A stretch of DNA of 64,000 nt from Bacillota bacterium (GCA_021849745.1 JAJZSN010000002.1:1-64000); one strand, 5' to 3'; shown: positions 52,105 through 61,788, counted from the stretch's first letter. Program-made: numbers and translations. Notes: generated by a model not told the origin, from the sequence alone.

Positions 52105-52881
52105 GTGATACCAGGTTTGGTTGATATTATTATCGTTAATCACAACTCCCGACGTCACATTCGGCGTTGCCTCCACTATATCCGGCTTCATACCCAGGAT
52201 GTTCACCATCGTAATATAGTTATCGATAATGCCAGCACCGATGGGAGCGCAAGTTTTTTACGGAGTCTACGGGGGATAACCTTAGTTGCCAACGGGGCAA
52301 ACCTGGGAACCACTAAGGCTTGGAACCAGGGCATTAATCTGGGGCAAGGAGAGTTTATTTTACTCCTTAATCCTGATGTTCAGGTAACTCCAGGTTGGTT
52401 GGCCCGCATGGTGGGCTGTATGCAGCAAGATTCTGCCATTGCTGTGGTTGGGTGTAAGAACGTCAAACCGGATGGTATTATCCTTCATGCCGGAATGGGG
52501 TTTAACGGCAGGGTTAGGGGCCGTGGACTGGTTAACCGGGCCGGGTTATTTGATCAGCAGGAGGATTGTCTGGCAATCAGTGGTGGGTGCATGCTCCTTA
52601 GACGAGCATATCTTCCCATTCTGGGATTATTTGATGAACGATATTTTATGTATTTTGAAGACCTGGATTATTGTTGGCAGGCCCGGTCCAAGGGTTATCG
52701 GGTAGTCTATTGCCCGGTAACCGTTTTGCATCAGGGCCATGGTTCCCCTATGGACAATAAAAAAAGGAATTCCATAATTCTTCGTAGCCGTCAGTTATTC
52801 CGTCAGAAGTGGATTAATGTCAAAGCCGAAGGAAAAGCTCACGGTTTGATGGTTGATATTAATGATTTGGAATATCCATAG
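52105..52881 (+). CDS. Family 2 glycosyltransferase
   Basis: This 258-aa GT-A fold enzyme has the opening VDIIIVNHNSRRHI, the nucleotide-binding NIVIDNASTDGS (about residue 38), a DxD-like LLLNPDVQVTPGW (about 92), and the acceptor region FDERYFMYFEDLDYCWQARSKGY (split across the catalytic Glu-Asp). This resembles rhamnosyltransferase-like GT2 enzymes. It has no membrane helix and therefore acts in the cytoplasm, possibly the mother cell. GTG 52105 has AGGGGGAA upstream. A similar domain recurs as the middle part of the large glycosyltransferase at 57121. Confidence 0.88.
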   Translation: MIPGLVDIIIVNHNSRRHIRRCLHYIRLHTQDVHHRNIVIDNASTDGSASFLRSLRGITLVANGANLGTTKAWNQGINLGQGEFILLLNPDVQVTPGWLARMVGCMQQDSAIAVVGCKNVKPDGIILHAGMGFNGRVRGRGLVNRAGLFDQQEDCLAISGGCMLLRRAYLPILGLFDERYFMYFEDLDYCWQARSKGYRVVYCPVTVLHQGHGSPMDNKKRNSIILRSRQLFRQKWINVKAEGKAHGLMVDINDLEYP

Positions 52882-52908
52882 GTGGTATATCATTTTTCTT
52901 AGCAAATC

Positions 52909-52940
52909 CGCCCCAAGCTCACTAGGGGCGAATTTTTTTT
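52909..52940 (+). terminator. Rho-independent terminator
   Basis: CGCCCC (52909-52914) pairs with GGGGCG (52925-52930), followed by AATTTTTTTT. Confidence 0.88.
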
Positions 52941-52993
52941 AGTTATCAATTAATAGTAGCTGAATTCTCTTAAAGATAGGCATTTCCCTTATC

Positions 52994-53022
52994 ACCTCAA
53001 GTGAGCGCCCTAACATAGTATA
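52994..53022 (+). promoter_or_regulatory. Sigma-K-like promoter of the glycan gene cluster
   Basis: AC (52994-52995), 18 bases, then CATAGTATA (53014-53022) matches the sigma-K -10 pattern. The gene cluster begins 52 bases downstream. Confidence 0.5.
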
Positions 53023-53074
53023 CAATGTAGTGTTTCAGACTGTGTTAAACATTGGATATTGAGGGGGCGATCCA

Positions 53075-54139
53075 TTGAAAGGGTTAATCCTAAGCGGAGG
53101 CAAGGGGACTAGATTACGCCCCCTAACCCATACCAGGGCTAAACAGCTCTTGCCTGTTGCCAATCGGCCTATCTTGTTTTATGGGATTGAAACCTTGGTA
53201 GATGCAGGGATTAAGGATATCGGAATTGTGATCGGGGATACCGGGGATGAAATCAGGGCAGCTGTTGGCGACGGCAAAGCCTGGGGAATTAAGTTGACTT
53301 ACATCGAACAAAACTCTCCCCTGGGGTTGGCCCATGCCGTGAAGATAGCCAAGGACTTTATTGGCAGGGAACCCTTCGTTATGTATCTGGGTGATAATCT
53401 TATCTGGGGAGGCCTCCGGCAATTTATCCAGGAATTTCAGAAAACCCAGGCCAACTCATTGATCCTTCTAAGCCCGGTGGAAGAACCGCAGAACTTCGGG
53501 GTCGCCCAGTTGGAAAAAGGGAAAATCGTCAGGTTGATAGAGAAGCCTAAAGACCCTCCGAGTAATTTGGCCCTGGTCGGGGTATATATTTTCGATCAAA
53601 ACATCTTTGAGGCGGTTAACCGGATAATACCCTCTTGGCGTAATGAACTGGAAATTACCGATGCTATCCAGTGGTTGGTCGCTAACGGATATAACGTAAA
53701 ACCTTATTCGATTACAAATTGGTGGAAAGACACAGGTAAGGCCGAGGATATTCTCGAAGCCAACCGGATGATTCTGGATGAAATTAAAACCGATATCGCT
53801 GCCGGTATCCAGAACCATAATTCTCAATTGGTGGGAAGGGTGGTAGTAGAAGAGGGAGTTGAACTCACCAATAGCATCATCCGCGGTCCTGCCATTATTG
53901 GGGCAGGGTCGATTATTGTGAATTCTTGTGTTGGTCCTTATACCTCTATCAGCAGGGGGGTCACCATCGTAAATACCGAGATTGAATTTAGCATTATCAT
54001 GGAAGACTGCCGAATCATTGATTTCCCCTCCAGAATCCGGAACAGTCTGGTAGGGGGGAACACTACCCTTTGCCGTTCTACCTCCCGGTGCAAAGACATC
54101 AACCTGATCCTAGGTGATAATAGCCAATTGTTTATCTGA
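53075..54139 (+). CDS. Glucose-1-phosphate thymidylyltransferase-like nucleotidyltransferase (long form)
   Basis: This 354-aa enzyme has the nucleotidyltransferase signature LILSGGKGTRLRPLT at the N-terminus, the sugar-phosphate site FVMYLGDNLIWGG and the metal site in NWWKDTGKAEDIL. Residues about 245-354 add a left-handed beta-helix with hexapeptide repeats. This long type makes dTDP-glucose or a related activated sugar. TTG 53075 follows GAGGGGGCG. It opens a string of sugar genes running to 61.7 kb with short gaps and overlaps, so it is probably the first gene of one operon. The exact sugar is not certain. Confidence 0.9.
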   Translation: MKGLILSGGKGTRLRPLTHTRAKQLLPVANRPILFYGIETLVDAGIKDIGIVIGDTGDEIRAAVGDGKAWGIKLTYIEQNSPLGLAHAVKIAKDFIGREPFVMYLGDNLIWGGLRQFIQEFQKTQANSLILLSPVEEPQNFGVAQLEKGKIVRLIEKPKDPPSNLALVGVYIFDQNIFEAVNRIIPSWRNELEITDAIQWLVANGYNVKPYSITNWWKDTGKAEDILEANRMILDEIKTDIAAGIQNHNSQLVGRVVVEEGVELTNSIIRGPAIIGAGSIIVNSCVGPYTSISRGVTIVNTEIEFSIIMEDCRIIDFPSRIRNSLVGGNTTLCRSTSRCKDINLILGDNSQLFI

Positions 54140-54156
54140 GGAAGTAGGTGCATTAG

Positions 54157-55167
54157 GTGAATAAACTTTTTTTTTATGATAAACGAATCCTTATCACCGG
54201 CGGGACGGGGACTGTCGGTCGGCAAATAATCCAACGGCTGCTTCCTTTTAAACCCCATTGCATAATAGTATTCAGCCGTAATGAAAATGAACAGGCGGCT
54301 ATGGAAAATGAATATAAGGAATCTCGTAAAATCAAGTTCTTTTTAGGTGATATCAGGGACAGATCCCGAATAATCAAGGCTGCCCGAAAGGTTGATTATA
54401 TTTTCCATACAGCAGCTTTGAAACACGTTAACGCTTGTGAAATTAACCCTATAGAAGCGGTAAATACCAACATCCTGGGCACTCAGAATGTTATTGAAGC
54501 GGCTTTGCTCAACAAGGTACGCAAGGTTATCCTGACAAGTAGTGATAAGGCTGTTAATCCTGCCAATACCATGGGTGCTACCAAGCTTATGGCCGAAAAA
54601 TTAATGACTGCTGCCAACTTCACCAGGGGTGCAGGATCCACTGTGTTTGCCAGTGTAAGATTTGGTAATGTGATGGGCTCTAGGGGGTCGGTTATTCCTA
54701 TCTTCAAAGAGCAGATTCAACGGGGAGGGCCGGTAACCGTAACTGATCCTGAGATGACCAGGTTCATCATGGATAACGAGGAAGCGGTTAAGCTTCTCTT
54801 CAAGGCTTTGGAAATGGCTCGTGGAGGAGAAGTTTTTGTAGCTAAGATGCCTGTTATCCGGTTGGGGGACCTGGTTGAGGTTATGATTGAAGAGTTTGCC
54901 CCCCAGGTTGGACTGAGTCCCGATGGGATTAAGGTAAATGTTACCGGAGTGAAGCCCGGGGAGAAGGTTTATGAAGAATTGGTAAGCGAAAACGAAATAG
55001 ACCGTCTTGAAAAAAAAGAGGATTTGTTGATTATAAAACCATCCTTTGAAGCAAAAACAGCAAGATTACGGGTTAATACAGCAACGGTTAACAGTTATAA
55101 AGCAACACCGTTAACTAAAGAGGAACTGGTTAATTATTTCAGGGAAAATAATTTGCTTGGAGGTTAA
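54157..55167 (+). CDS. Nucleotide-sugar 4,6-dehydratase (CapD/PseB type)
   Basis: This 336-aa short-chain dehydrogenase-fold enzyme has the NAD motif ITGGTGTVGRQIIQRLL and the CapD/FlaA1/PseB signature TSSDKAVNPANTMGATK, where the usual catalytic YxxxK reads MxxxK as is normal in this group. It probably converts UDP-GlcNAc to a 4-keto-6-deoxy sugar for surface glycan. The start is GTG 54157 (GGAAGTAGGTG upstream). One base separates it from the next gene. The membrane domain of large CapD proteins is absent. Confidence 0.87.
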   Translation: MNKLFFYDKRILITGGTGTVGRQIIQRLLPFKPHCIIVFSRNENEQAAMENEYKESRKIKFFLGDIRDRSRIIKAARKVDYIFHTAALKHVNACEINPIEAVNTNILGTQNVIEAALLNKVRKVILTSSDKAVNPANTMGATKLMAEKLMTAANFTRGAGSTVFASVRFGNVMGSRGSVIPIFKEQIQRGGPVTVTDPEMTRFIMDNEEAVKLLFKALEMARGGEVFVAKMPVIRLGDLVEVMIEEFAPQVGLSPDGIKVNVTGVKPGEKVYEELVSENEIDRLEKKEDLLIIKPSFEAKTARLRVNTATVNSYKATPLTKEELVNYFRENNLLGG

Positions 55168-55168
55168 T

Positions 55169-56113
55169 ATGTCAGTATTGGTTACGGGAGGGGCCGGATT
55201 TATCGGACGTTGGGTGGTCAAAAGTCTGCTTGAGCAAGGGCAGGAAGTTTATGTTTTAGATAACCTGACCAACGGCAGCCTGGATAATCTGGATGAATTT
55301 CGGGATAATCCTAAATTCAAAGAGCCGGTCATTGGTGATATTATCAATCGGGCGATTGTTAAAGATTTGTTTGGAGAGGGTTTTGATACTTGCCTCCATT
55401 TGGCCGCAAGTATCCATGTTCACAAAAGCGTTGATGATCCCTATACAACTTTCATGAACGATGTCTTGGGTACCTTCCATATTCTTGAGGCTTGCCGCAA
55501 GCATGGTACCAGGCTGGTTTATATGAGTACCTGTCACGTTTATGACCAAGCTGCCCCCAATCAGAGTATTGGTGAAGACCACCCCGCTAAACCTGTTTCA
55601 CCCTACGCAGGGTCAAAGCTGGCCGGTGAAAAGATGGTTTTGTCTTATCACTATGCCTATGGTTTACCTGCGGTCATTCTTAGGCCTTTTAACACTTATG
55701 GACCCTTCCAGAAGGGCGGCCCTGAAGGAGGGGTTGTTTCAATTTTCCTCCAGAACAAAATAGCCGGTCGGCCTTTGATTATTCACGGTGACGGCAGTCA
55801 AACCAGGGATCTTTTATATGTGGAAGATTGCGCCGGGTTCATTGTAGAAGTTATCAACCACCGGGAAATTAATGGAGAAATTATTAACGCCGGAACGGGG
55901 CGTGATATTTCCGTCCGCGATTTGGCCCGACTGATTGCCGGGAATGAAGGAGAGGTCTGCCATATTCCCCACGTCGGACCGCGGAGCGAAGTGCCTAAGT
56001 TCCTGTGTAATTATCAGAAAGCTTGGCGGTTGTTGGGTTGGAACCCCGAAATTACTATTAAGGATGGTTTGGCCAGAACAGAAAACTGGTTTATGGGGGT
56101 TACGGGGAGATGA
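55169..56113 (+). CDS. NAD-dependent sugar epimerase/dehydratase
   Basis: This 314-aa extended SDR enzyme starts MSVLVTGGAGFIGRWVV and has MSTCHVYDQ (Ser/Thr site) and SPYAGSKLAGEK (catalytic Tyr and Lys about residue 147). A substrate-binding region with RPFNTYGPFQKGG follows. It belongs with UDP-glucose 4-epimerase or dTDP-glucose dehydratase relatives; the sugar cannot be fixed. ATG 55169 is served by TTGGAGG overlapping the previous stop. It overlaps the next gene by four bases (ATGA). Confidence 0.9.
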   Translation: MSVLVTGGAGFIGRWVVKSLLEQGQEVYVLDNLTNGSLDNLDEFRDNPKFKEPVIGDIINRAIVKDLFGEGFDTCLHLAASIHVHKSVDDPYTTFMNDVLGTFHILEACRKHGTRLVYMSTCHVYDQAAPNQSIGEDHPAKPVSPYAGSKLAGEKMVLSYHYAYGLPAVILRPFNTYGPFQKGGPEGGVVSIFLQNKIAGRPLIIHGDGSQTRDLLYVEDCAGFIVEVINHREINGEIINAGTGRDISVRDLARLIAGNEGEVCHIPHVGPRSEVPKFLCNYQKAWRLLGWNPEITIKDGLARTENWFMGVTGR

Positions 56114-57087
56114 GAATATATTACATTACTTCAGGTGGCGTGTGGCCCCATAATGCCATCGACAGTTATATTATCAGAGCCTTGGGTCAACTTCCCTATC
56201 ACCATAAAGTTTATAACTTTCGGCCCCGACTGGGACCCAGAGGCTTAATCGGGGATATCCGGACCTTCCGACCTACCCTGGTTTTAACTTTACACGGTGG
56301 ACGGCTTCCGGTTAATGTGGTTCAGGCCATGAGAAGATTAAGGATTCCCCTAGCCTTATGGATAGTGGATGATCCTTATGATTTTAATCTGTCGAGGAAT
56401 TTTGCACCTTTATATGACTTTGTATTTACCAATGAAGAATGTTGTGTTACGGTAAGACAGCGGCAAACTAGGGGAAGAGTCTTTCACTTGCCCCTGGGAG
56501 CTCCGGATGAGTTTTTTGGCTATGAAACAGTAACACCCCAATACCAAAGCGATGTTTTGATTTCTGGTTCTGCTTTTTATAACCGGTTGTGGTTGGTAGA
56601 CCAGCTGGCTCATTTTCTAAAAGGGCTTCAGGTAAAGATTATCGGTCAATGGTGGCATAAACTTGCTCATTTCAATGAACTGAGACCTTTTATTCATAAC
56701 GGGTTTGTTCCTCCTCATGAACTGGCCAAATATTACCGGGGGGCTAAAATCAACCTGAATATCCACCGGGCGCACAATGCCCGTCATATCGATGGCAGGC
56801 CATACCGCCAGCCTATCAATGCCATAACTCCTAATAGCCGGACTTTTGAAATTGCTGCGGTGGGTGGTTTTCAAATAACTGAAGGCAGGGCGGGTTTACC
56901 CCATTACTATGTAACGGAGCAAGAGGTAGTTACTTATGCCAATCCGACCAATTTACAACATAAGATCATGCACTACTTACAACACCCCAATGAGCGGTTG
57001 GAAATTCTCTTGAAAGCGAAACAACGGACTTTACGAGATCATACTTATCAACAGCGGTTGGCATCATTGCTGGCTATGGTCAGGTAG
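56110..57087 (+). CDS. CgeB-like glycosyltransferase
   Basis: This 325-aa protein resembles the CgeB/DUF3880 glycosyltransferases of spore formers: an N-terminal domain with LVLTLHGGRLPVNVV and LWIVDDPYDF, and a C-terminal GT-B domain with KINLNIHRAHN and TFEIAAVGGFQITEGR near residue 250. In Bacillus CgeB affects spore surface properties in late sporulation. ATG 56110 overlaps the previous stop. It supports the view that this cluster builds a spore-surface glycan. Confidence 0.85.
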   Translation: MRIYYITSGGVWPHNAIDSYIIRALGQLPYHHKVYNFRPRLGPRGLIGDIRTFRPTLVLTLHGGRLPVNVVQAMRRLRIPLALWIVDDPYDFNLSRNFAPLYDFVFTNEECCVTVRQRQTRGRVFHLPLGAPDEFFGYETVTPQYQSDVLISGSAFYNRLWLVDQLAHFLKGLQVKIIGQWWHKLAHFNELRPFIHNGFVPPHELAKYYRGAKINLNIHRAHNARHIDGRPYRQPINAITPNSRTFEIAAVGGFQITEGRAGLPHYYVTEQEVVTYANPTNLQHKIMHYLQHPNERLEILLKAKQRTLRDHTYQQRLASLLAMVR

Positions 57088-57120
57088 TAATTGAGATGAT
57101 AAAAAAGGGAGGTCCCAGGG

Positions 57121-59829
57121 TTGGCTAGACTTGTAACTATAATTATTGTTGCTCATAATCAATTGGCTTTGACCAGGAGATGCATTGAGAGCATTATTAA
57201 ATATACATCTGTACCTTATGAACTGATCCTGGTTGACAACGGTTCAGAGGATGGTACCCTTGAATACTTCCTTGGTTTTAACTGGCCGATTATTCATAAC
57301 GATAACAATGAAAACCTGGCTAGAGCCTACAACCAAGCAATTCACGGGGCGTCAGGAGATGTTTATTTGTTTGTCCATAATGATGTTGTGGCAACGCCTA
57401 ATTGGCTAGAAAACATGATTAAATGCCTGGAGGGCAATCCAGAGGCGGGAATGGTCAGCCCAGTTACTAATAATAACCCGATTACAGGTCTTCCGGGTTC
57501 TCCGACTATGGCGTCTCCGGAGATGGAGGGGTTCGCCTTAGCCTTTAATCGGAGTACTCCCCTTAAGTGGTTTGAAGTACAAAGTTTACTGCCAGGATTT
57601 TGTCTTCTAGTGAAAACGGAGGTAATAAATAAAGTTGGATTATTCGATGAAAATTTTATTTTAGCCGGGTACTATGATTATGATTATGATTATTCCATGC
57701 GAGTTAACCAGGCCGGTTTTAGACTCATGTGTGCAGGAGATACTTTTGTTTATCACCAGGGACAGGGAACCATAGGGACCTTACCCAAGGAGCTTATTCA
57801 CGCAAGTAACTTTGATAACCAGAGGAATTTTTTCACTAAGTGGGCAACCCATAATAGCGACGGAGTGGATATCGTAATTGTTAATCACAACAACCGGAAT
57901 AACCTGAAGCATTGTCTGTCTGCCCTGACCACCCTTACCCATTACCCCCATCGAGTCTATGTTGTGGATAACGGGAGCACAGACGGCAGTATAGAAATGC
58001 TTAAAAATTGGCCCGGAATACAGGTTGTATTCAATTGCCAGGATCAAGGGAAAGTGACAGCAATGAACCAGGGGTTGCTTCTGGGGCGAGGGAAATATGT
58101 TGTTTTCCTAGACCCTAATTTAGCGGTAACCGCTAATTGGCTGGAACCCATGGTGGCAGCGGCAGATTCTGCTTCAGAGGTGGCTTTGGTAGGCGGCAAA
58201 CATGTTGATGCCAACGGAACTGTTCTCCATGCCGGGGTTTTTGGCACGAACCAGGCTTTCTCTGTTCGCGGGCAGGGTCAACTGAATAACCCCGGCCTTT
58301 TTAGCCAACAGGAGGATTGTCTTGCCGTCCATGGGGATTGCCTGTTAATCAAGCGGCAACTATTGCCTTACCTCGGGTTCTTAGATGAAAGCTACCGGTA
58401 TATTTGTGCTGAATTTGATTATGCCCTCTCTATATGGTTAAAAGGTTTCCGGGTTGTCTACAGCCCGTCAACGGTGATTCATCTCGAAGCTAGGGACATC
58501 CGACAGGATCCGAAAGTGGCTGCCAGCTTTGCCGTAGATGAGCATGTATTTGGGGATAAATGGCATAAGGGGTCTACATGGCCTAGCGGGGAGCGTTTGG
58601 CCTCCCTGCCGCAGGTCCCTGCCAGAAAGTTGCGGATTGTCATGCCTGTACTGGATTTTGACCGGTCTGAAGGGGTCCGTACCATTTGTTATCTAGCTAA
58701 TATGTTGGCTGAAAGAGGACATTCTGTAATTATACTGGCCCCTGACGGCAATTATACCTTCCCTGTTCCCTTACATGCCCAGGTTCACTTCCGGGGGTTA
58801 GTTGACCCGGTCAAGATTGGAGTCACCCAACAGAAGATTCCCGGGGCAAGACTCACACCTTTATTAGCTAAGGTTTTTCACCCGTCATCCTTCCCTGAGG
58901 CTGACCTGATTATAACTAATCATGTTGCTAACGCTCATTCTGTTGCCTTAACCGGAAGGGGAATTCCTGTTTATCTGGTCAGGGGTTATGAGGCCGATTT
59001 ATTCTCCATACCCCAGCAACGGCCCTGGAGACTTCTGAGTCAAAGTTCCTATTATTTGCAGATGAAAACATTAACTGTCTCCAATTGGTTACACCGGAAA
59101 CTTTTAACTGCCCACCGTAAAGATAGTTCTGTGGTTAACCTGGGGGTTGACACGGAGGTGTTTAGGTATCGCGAGCGTTCTCCCAAGCCGATAAAAAGAA
59201 TTATGACTATAGTTGACTCCCGAGAATTCAAGGGTTTGCAAGTGTTTTTGGAGGCAATGCAGCTGGTAGTTACTCAGCAACCTAATATTGAGCTTAATAT
59301 TGTCTCTTATGGACCCATTCCTGTGGTTACGAATTTGTCAAACCGCATTCTCCAGCCTATTAATGATTATGAGTTGGCCCGTTGTTATGACCAGTCAGAT
59401 ATATTTGTCAACCCCTCCAGGTCTGAAGGCTTCGGGTTATCCTGTCTTGAGGCCATGGCTAGCGGTATTCCCCTGGTTACCACCGATTGCGGCGGGGTGA
59501 GGGAATATGCTCAGCATGGGGTAAATTGTGTGATGGTACCTCCTTGTCAGCCACAAGCCTTGGCCCAGGGAATTCTTACTGTTTTACAGGATTCCGAGTT
59601 GTGCCGGCATCTTCTTTATATGGGATTGGCCACAGCACAAACATACTCTTGGGAGAAGACCCTGTTTAATCTCGAAAAGTACTTTTATTCCCTCTTACCG
59701 GCGCCCAGGAGGGCAAAACCTTTAAGGCTGCCGGCCGCAAAAGTGAAAGCTGCGGCCTATAACAGGACTACGGTTAAGAAAGGTACTAAAACCGAGGAGA
59801 GAAGGAAAAGGGGAAGGATAGGACGATGA
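57121..59829 (+). CDS. Three-domain glycosyltransferase (GT2-GT2-GT4)
   Basis: This 902-aa protein joins three transferase domains. First is a GT2 at about 4-250 (TIIIVAHNQLALTRRC, LILVDNGSEDGT, FVHNDVVATPNW). Second is a GT2 at about 250-480 (VDIVIVNHNNRNNL, VYVVDNGSTDGS) close to the stand-alone GT2 at 52105. Third is a GT-B/GT4 at about 500-870 (ADLIITNHVANAHS, then SEGFGLSCLEAMASGIPLV). The basic tail (about 880-902) may bind membrane or wall. TTG 57121 lies after GGGAGGT. Such a chain may add several sugars in order without releasing the product; specificities are unknown. Confidence 0.88.
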   Translation: MARLVTIIIVAHNQLALTRRCIESIIKYTSVPYELILVDNGSEDGTLEYFLGFNWPIIHNDNNENLARAYNQAIHGASGDVYLFVHNDVVATPNWLENMIKCLEGNPEAGMVSPVTNNNPITGLPGSPTMASPEMEGFALAFNRSTPLKWFEVQSLLPGFCLLVKTEVINKVGLFDENFILAGYYDYDYDYSMRVNQAGFRLMCAGDTFVYHQGQGTIGTLPKELIHASNFDNQRNFFTKWATHNSDGVDIVIVNHNNRNNLKHCLSALTTLTHYPHRVYVVDNGSTDGSIEMLKNWPGIQVVFNCQDQGKVTAMNQGLLLGRGKYVVFLDPNLAVTANWLEPMVAAADSASEVALVGGKHVDANGTVLHAGVFGTNQAFSVRGQGQLNNPGLFSQQEDCLAVHGDCLLIKRQLLPYLGFLDESYRYICAEFDYALSIWLKGFRVVYSPSTVIHLEARDIRQDPKVAASFAVDEHVFGDKWHKGSTWPSGERLASLPQVPARKLRIVMPVLDFDRSEGVRTICYLANMLAERGHSVIILAPDGNYTFPVPLHAQVHFRGLVDPVKIGVTQQKIPGARLTPLLAKVFHPSSFPEADLIITNHVANAHSVALTGRGIPVYLVRGYEADLFSIPQQRPWRLLSQSSYYLQMKTLTVSNWLHRKLLTAHRKDSSVVNLGVDTEVFRYRERSPKPIKRIMTIVDSREFKGLQVFLEAMQLVVTQQPNIELNIVSYGPIPVVTNLSNRILQPINDYELARCYDQSDIFVNPSRSEGFGLSCLEAMASGIPLVTTDCGGVREYAQHGVNCVMVPPCQPQALAQGILTVLQDSELCRHLLYMGLATAQTYSWEKTLFNLEKYFYSLLPAPRRAKPLRLPAAKVKAAAYNRTTVKKGTKTEERRKRGRIGR

Positions 59830-60650
59830 AGTACTCTATTGCTATTTCGATATATAACAGGCTACCTCTGGTGAAGAAATGCCTGCGTGCTGTTCTAGCT
59901 TCAACAGGTCCTGATGCAGAAATCCTTTTGGTTAACAATCACCCGCCCTACCCGGAAGTTCAGAGGTTTCTCCGGAGTTTAAAACACCCCAGGGTTAAAG
60001 TATTGGACCCGGGCCGCAACCTAGGCTGCCATGGCGGTAACAACTATGCCCTGTTCCGCTCCCGGGGCCGGTACCTGGTCAAATTGGATGATGATATCAT
60101 TGTCCCACGGAACAACTGGCTGGCTGCTATGAGGCGGACTCTGGAGTCCTTTCCTCCCCTGGCTTGCATCGCAGCGCCATGGCAACCCGAAGTTTTACAG
60201 GACCAGCCCGGCCAGAGGGTGGTAACCCGCCCCGGAATCAAAGTCAAACTTTGTTACCGGCCTCTTATTTTCGGATGTGTGATGTTCCGGCGGGAAGAAT
60301 GGTTTAAGCATTTTGTTTTCCGCGATTCCCGGCTCTACGGTTATGAGGAAGACTGGGTATTTCAGCAAATCAAGAAAATGGGTAGAAGACAGGGCTACCT
60401 AATCTCTCACCGGGTGCTGCACCTGGCCCGGAGGGGAGAGGATGACCCCTTGTATGGAATGTGGAAAGTACTTTATGCTTTTAAGTTTCCGGATCCGCTA
60501 ATTAATAGTTTCCCTGTCTGGAGAAAAAGCTTTAAACCCACTACAAAAATGGTAAGTTATCTGAGGAATTGGGGATATCGTAATCTGACTCTAGAAAAAA
60601 TGCAACAGTTAAAAGCAGGTTCGGTTAAAGGTGGTAAAACGTATGTATAG
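59826..60650 (+). CDS. Family 2 glycosyltransferase
   Basis: This 274-aa GT2 enzyme opens with YSIAISIYNRLPLVKKCL, has EILLVNNHPPYPEVQ in the nucleotide region, and the metal site VKLDDDIIVPRNNW near residue 92. A catalytic RLYGYEEDWVFQQIKKMG stretch lies near 180. ATG 59826 overlaps the end of the previous gene (ATGA), so translation is coupled. It has no membrane segment. It probably adds one residue of the same glycan. Confidence 0.87.
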   Translation: MKYSIAISIYNRLPLVKKCLRAVLASTGPDAEILLVNNHPPYPEVQRFLRSLKHPRVKVLDPGRNLGCHGGNNYALFRSRGRYLVKLDDDIIVPRNNWLAAMRRTLESFPPLACIAAPWQPEVLQDQPGQRVVTRPGIKVKLCYRPLIFGCVMFRREEWFKHFVFRDSRLYGYEEDWVFQQIKKMGRRQGYLISHRVLHLARRGEDDPLYGMWKVLYAFKFPDPLINSFPVWRKSFKPTTKMVSYLRNWGYRNLTLEKMQQLKAGSVKGGKTYV

Positions 60651-61665
60651 AATTCTGGTAGTGGCCGATTCTCGGGATGCCTCTACTCATACAGCTGTTT
60701 TGCAGCCTTTTGAGCATTTAGCCCGTCATGGCATTCTTGAGTATAACGTTAAATCAAGCAAATCTGTTGAGCCGGTGGATGTAGCCGTCCATGATGTAAT
60801 CGTGGTCCAGCGTTCCATTGAACCCAGTTTGCTGCAAATCCTGGTTTGGACCCGGAAATATAACAAAGGACTAATCTATGATTTGGATGATAACTTCTTT
60901 TCTATTGAGGATACGGGACAACCCCCGGGAACTTATTATAACCGCCCGATAGTAAAACAGATAGTAACCAGGATAGCCGCTGGGGCCGATTTGGTGAGGG
61001 CCGCTTCAAGGCAGTTGGCTGAAGCCTTGACGCCTGTTGCCAGGCGGGTGGTATTCAGGAGGAATGCTATTGATTTAGGGTTAATTGATTCCTTTGGCCC
61101 TAGACCCCAGGGACCTTCCCCCTTGATTATCGGTTACAGCGGGACTCCTAAAGTTTCGGATTTCCAAATGGTCTTACCGGCTTTGCAAAGATTATTGAAT
61201 GAACGTCCAGGGGCTTTGGAGTTGGATTTCATGGGGTTTATTCCGCAGGAACTTATTGGCCATCCGTCAATATCCTTCGTACCTTTTGAGTTTAATTACT
61301 CTCGTTATCTCTATAACTTATGGAGCAGGGGTTGGCACGTGGGTATAGCGCCCCTTCAAGACCACCAATTCAACAGGTGTAAAACGGATATCAAATTCAG
61401 GGAATATGGCGCTCTGGGTATCCCCGGGGTTTATTCCAGGCTGCCCAATTACGAGGAATGCATCCAGGACGGAATTTCCGGGCTTTTGGCAGATAACCAC
61501 CCCTACAGCTGGTACCCGGCCATCAGGCGGCTGCTGGATGCCCCTAACTTACGGGAACAGGTGGCCAGGAATGCGAGAAGCTGGGTTGTCCAGAATAATT
61601 CGATAGAAAAGGTTGCCGCAGAATGGAGGGGTCTCCTACAGGAGTTTTTTTCCTTTAATTCGTGA
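60643..61665 (+). CDS. GT4-like glycosyltransferase
   Basis: This 340-aa GT-B protein starts MYRILVVADSRDASTHTAV. It contains IYDLDDNFFSI near residue 80, an IGYSGTPKVSDF segment (about 162) and a nucleotide-binding region KFREYGALGIPGVYSR near 250. The domain resembles glycosyltransferases of group 1 used in polysaccharide synthesis. ATG 60643 is preferred over GTG 60631, since AAAGGTGG lies upstream. It overlaps the preceding gene by eight bases and is followed by a terminator, closing the operon. Confidence 0.85.
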   Translation: MYRILVVADSRDASTHTAVLQPFEHLARHGILEYNVKSSKSVEPVDVAVHDVIVVQRSIEPSLLQILVWTRKYNKGLIYDLDDNFFSIEDTGQPPGTYYNRPIVKQIVTRIAAGADLVRAASRQLAEALTPVARRVVFRRNAIDLGLIDSFGPRPQGPSPLIIGYSGTPKVSDFQMVLPALQRLLNERPGALELDFMGFIPQELIGHPSISFVPFEFNYSRYLYNLWSRGWHVGIAPLQDHQFNRCKTDIKFREYGALGIPGVYSRLPNYEECIQDGISGLLADNHPYSWYPAIRRLLDAPNLREQVARNARSWVVQNNSIEKVAAEWRGLLQEFFSFNS

Positions 61666-61754
61666 ATGTGCTGTAAAGGAGATTATTATGAAATGTGGAA
61701 CCATAATGAGTATTGTTCTTTTGATATAATTACCAGAGACTCCCTCCAAAGCTT

Positions 61755-61788
61755 AAGAACCTCCCGTTAAAGGAGGTTCTTTTTATTT
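61755..61788 (+). terminator. Terminator of the glycan operon
   Basis: AAGAACCTCC (61755-61764) pairs with GGAGGTTCTT (61772-61781), followed by TTTATTT. Confidence 0.9.
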
